In this document: in pieces, positions 62,424 to 64,000 of the stretch | Position numbering within the stretch: the first letter of the stretch is position 1 | How the letters are laid out: each line of letters starts with the position of its first letter | Origin: Sphingomonas colocasiae | Lineage (GTDB): Bacteria; Pseudomonadota; Alphaproteobacteria; Sphingomonadales; Sphingomonadaceae | Length of the DNA stretch: 64,000 nucleotides | Direction: 5' to 3' | Assembly: GCF_019880585.1 (NCBI RefSeq) | Contig: NZ_JAINVV010000008.1 | Location: 186,001 to 250,000 of the forward strand | The notes under the pieces: generated by a model | Databases searched by the model: none | What the model was told of the DNA's origin: nothing | Seen by the model: the letters and a program-made list of their open reading frames with translations, nothing else | Translations under genes and position numbers: made by a program

Positions 62424-63392
62424 TCATTTCTCCGCGGAAATCGTGATCTGTCCTTCAGCGTCGCGCGCGATCCGCGCGCCCAGGCTCATGCGGACGGCAG
62501 CGGCGAAACCCTCCGGATCGTCGGTGCGAAAAATGCCGAACAACCTTTCCCCGGCGATCGAACGGTCGACGACGATGCGTTCGCGATCATTGTAGCGATT
62601 GAATTCGGCGGCAGCCCAATCGAGCGTCTCGCCGCTCAGATCGATCTTGCCGTTGCGCCAGGCCAGCGCGCGATCGATCTCGGACGGCGCGGACGGCCGG
62701 CTGCTGATCGCGGCATTGTCCGCGACGAAGGCGCGCGCGCCCGCGCCCACGCGCACGCGATGCCCCTCGGCACCCACCACCCAGGTTTCGACCACGCCCT
62801 CCGTCACCAGCACATCGGCGCCGCCCTCGCGCCGCCGAACCGAAAAGGCGGTGCCGACGGCACGCACACGGACGTCACCCGCCTCGACGACAAAGGGCCG
62901 CTGCTTGTCCTTGGCGACCTGAAACCAGGCCTCGCCCTGCGCCAGACGGACGACACGGCGATCGCCCCGCGCGTCGAAATCGACCGCGCTCGCCGTATTG
63001 ATCACCGCCGCCGACCCATCGGCCAGCGGCACGCGCCGGATCTCGCCGACGGCCGTGTCGTAACGCGCATCGGGCTGCATCAGCAGGAAAGCGGCGGCGA
63101 TCGACGCCGCCAGTGCGCCGGCTCCGCCGAACATCGCGCGCCGGGCAGTGAACCATCGCCGGCGCTCGACCTCGGCGGGCTCCGGCTCGCTCACCTGCAA
63201 CTGACTGCCGCGATCGAGCAGCAGCCAGGTCGCCTCCGCCTGGAGCAGCGCGCCTCGCCGGCGGACGTCGCCGGCAAGCCAGCCGTTCAGCTCCGCCTGC
63301 AACGCAGGCGTGCGCCCCTCCGCATCGATGCGCCAGACCCAGCGCACCGCCTGCTCCTCTATCTCAGCTGCGCTTTGCCGGTCGCTCATCAT
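62424..63392 (-). CDS. FecR-type anti-sigma regulator
   Basis: A 322-residue regulator: N-terminal region IEEQAVRWVWRIDAEGRTPAL, membrane segment near AMFGGAGALAASIAAAFLLM (residues about 88-107), FecR domain VPLADGSAAVINTASAVDF, GEAWFQVAKDKQRPFVVEAG and VGTAFSVRR. Two adjacent ATGs (63392 and 63389) are possible starts; both lie within the end of the sigma gene (overlap about 29 bases). A 114-base gap separates it from the receptor gene. Confidence 0.9.
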   Translation of the reverse strand: MMSDRQSAAEIEEQAVRWVWRIDAEGRTPALQAELNGWLAGDVRRRGALLQAEATWLLLDRGSQLQVSEPEPAEVERRRWFTARRAMFGGAGALAASIAAAFLLMQPDARYDTAVGEIRRVPLADGSAAVINTASAVDFDARGDRRVVRLAQGEAWFQVAKDKQRPFVVEAGDVRVRAVGTAFSVRRREGGADVLVTEGVVETWVVGAEGHRVRVGAGARAFVADNAAISSRPSAPSEIDRALAWRNGKIDLSGETLDWAAAEFNRYNDRERIVVDRSIAGERLFGIFRTDDPEGFAAAVRMSLGARIARDAEGQITISAEK

Positions 63393-63939
63393 TCGCTTTC
63401 TTTCCGGTGAATGCGGGTTCGCCCGTGGCGCGCATCGCCTGCATGATCAGGCGCATGCCCTTGACCCCGTCATTCTCCACAATGCTTTCGGTCACCTTCA
63501 GCCGCTCCGCGATCTCGCGCTGCGACAGGCCTTCGATCTTGCGCATCTCGAAGATGCGGCGGCAGCGATCGGGAAGCCCCGCGATCAGCCGCTGCACCAT
63601 CTCCAGCTCGCGCCTGGCGCCCGTCACGCGCTCGGGCGACGGATCCTCCGATCCGGCGACGAGCGTGTCGATCTCCGCGACGCTTTCGATCCGCACGATG
63701 CGCGCGCGCCGGATCTGCGTGGTCAACAGGTTGCGCACGATCTGGAAGAAATAGCCGTCGGGCCGCGCGATCTGCTCGAACGCGTCGAGCGAGGCGAGAT
63801 TGGCGTAGGCTTCCTGGATCAGATCGTCGGCATCCTCGGCCGACACCATCGACCGCTTGAGCCAGGCGCGCACGGCCGGCTCATGCGGCATCACCTGGGT
63901 CGACACCCAGGCGACGAGGCGTTGATCCCGACCCCCCAT
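63364..63939 (-). CDS. ECF sigma factor (FecI-like)
   Basis: A 191-residue sigma factor. Region 2 is DADDLIQEAYANLAS and DGYFFQIVRNLLTTQIRRAR; region 4 is LPDRCRRIFEMRKIEGLSQ and REIAERLKVTESIVENDGV. The ATG at 63939 has AAAGGA upstream at a suitable distance. It should activate the receptor and the small protein/peptidase-FKBP genes. The last 61 bases of the window upstream of it show no identified promoter. Confidence 0.92.
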   Translation of the reverse strand: MGGRDQRLVAWVSTQVMPHEPAVRAWLKRSMVSAEDADDLIQEAYANLASLDAFEQIARPDGYFFQIVRNLLTTQIRRARIVRIESVAEIDTLVAGSEDPSPERVTGARRELEMVQRLIAGLPDRCRRIFEMRKIEGLSQREIAERLKVTESIVENDGVKGMRLIMQAMRATGEPAFTGKKANDERPAKRS

Positions 63940-64000
63940 GATTGCGCTTCATTCCTTTCGCTCAAACAGTCGACACGCATAGCCCAGACGAACGGCGAAG

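Noticed and set aside
1-64000. CRISPR arrays, tRNA or rRNA genes, prophage or insertion sequences
   Set aside because: No regularly spaced repeats, no tRNA-like cloverleaf, no rRNA sequence and no transposase or phage proteins were recognised; the inverted repeats found are short intergenic elements.

Overview
The window is GC-rich, densely packed, mostly minus-strand DNA from a Gram-negative bacterium. Four TonB-dependent receptors, three ECF sigma/FecR pairs, many exported peptidases, an autotransporter and several families of short intergenic hairpin repeats suggest an alphaproteobacterium, most likely a sphingomonad (Sphingomonas, Sphingopyxis or Sphingobium). That placement is inference from gene style; no rRNA, tRNA, CRISPR array, phage or insertion sequence was found.

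Layout. 1-3.6 kb: the end of an AlkA-type DNA glycosylase gene, an AraC-type regulator and an S9 peptidase. 3.6-7.7 kb: methionine salvage, with mtnB-D-C-A in overlapping order and a divergent aminotransferase that fits mtnE. 7.7-12.7 kb: a kynurenine module (kynureninase, Lrp-type regulator, amino acid permease, aryl-CoA ligase); the ligase gene is broken by an apparent 2-nt expansion of a CG run. 13-18.2 kb: a TonB receptor, a MATE exporter, and MocA-like and XdhC-like factors for molybdenum hydroxylases. 18.2-25.6 kb: a large autotransporter downstream of an ECF sigma-FecR-TonB receptor set.

25.9-32.0 kb: a five-gene operon in which every junction is a 4-bp ATGA overlap. An intact metal amidohydrolase (A) is followed by a related protein that has lost every metal ligand (B). 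The pair occurs twice and brackets a small secreted protein of unknown family. 32.1-38.8 kb, divergent: aminotransferase, a complete Pot-type ABC importer and a PatB/MalY-type lyase in one operon.

38.8-63.9 kb: a peptide-use island. Two sigma-FecR-TonB receptor sets are each followed by peptidases. The first is followed by an S9 peptidase, two tandem DUF885 hydrolases, an M38-type amidohydrolase, an M1-like protein and an M19-like dipeptidase. The second is followed by a small secreted protein and a prolyl oligopeptidase fused in frame to a C-terminal FKBP prolyl isomerase. Between them lie a secreted esterase and a second copy of the small secreted family from the amidohydrolase operon.

The most notable observations are the prolyl oligopeptidase-FKBP fusion, the duplicated enzyme/pseudoenzyme amidohydrolase pairs, the shared unknown secreted family, and an M19 homologue lacking its first metal site. 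Together they suggest sigma-controlled import and hydrolysis of proline-containing or modified peptides; that overall role is inference.
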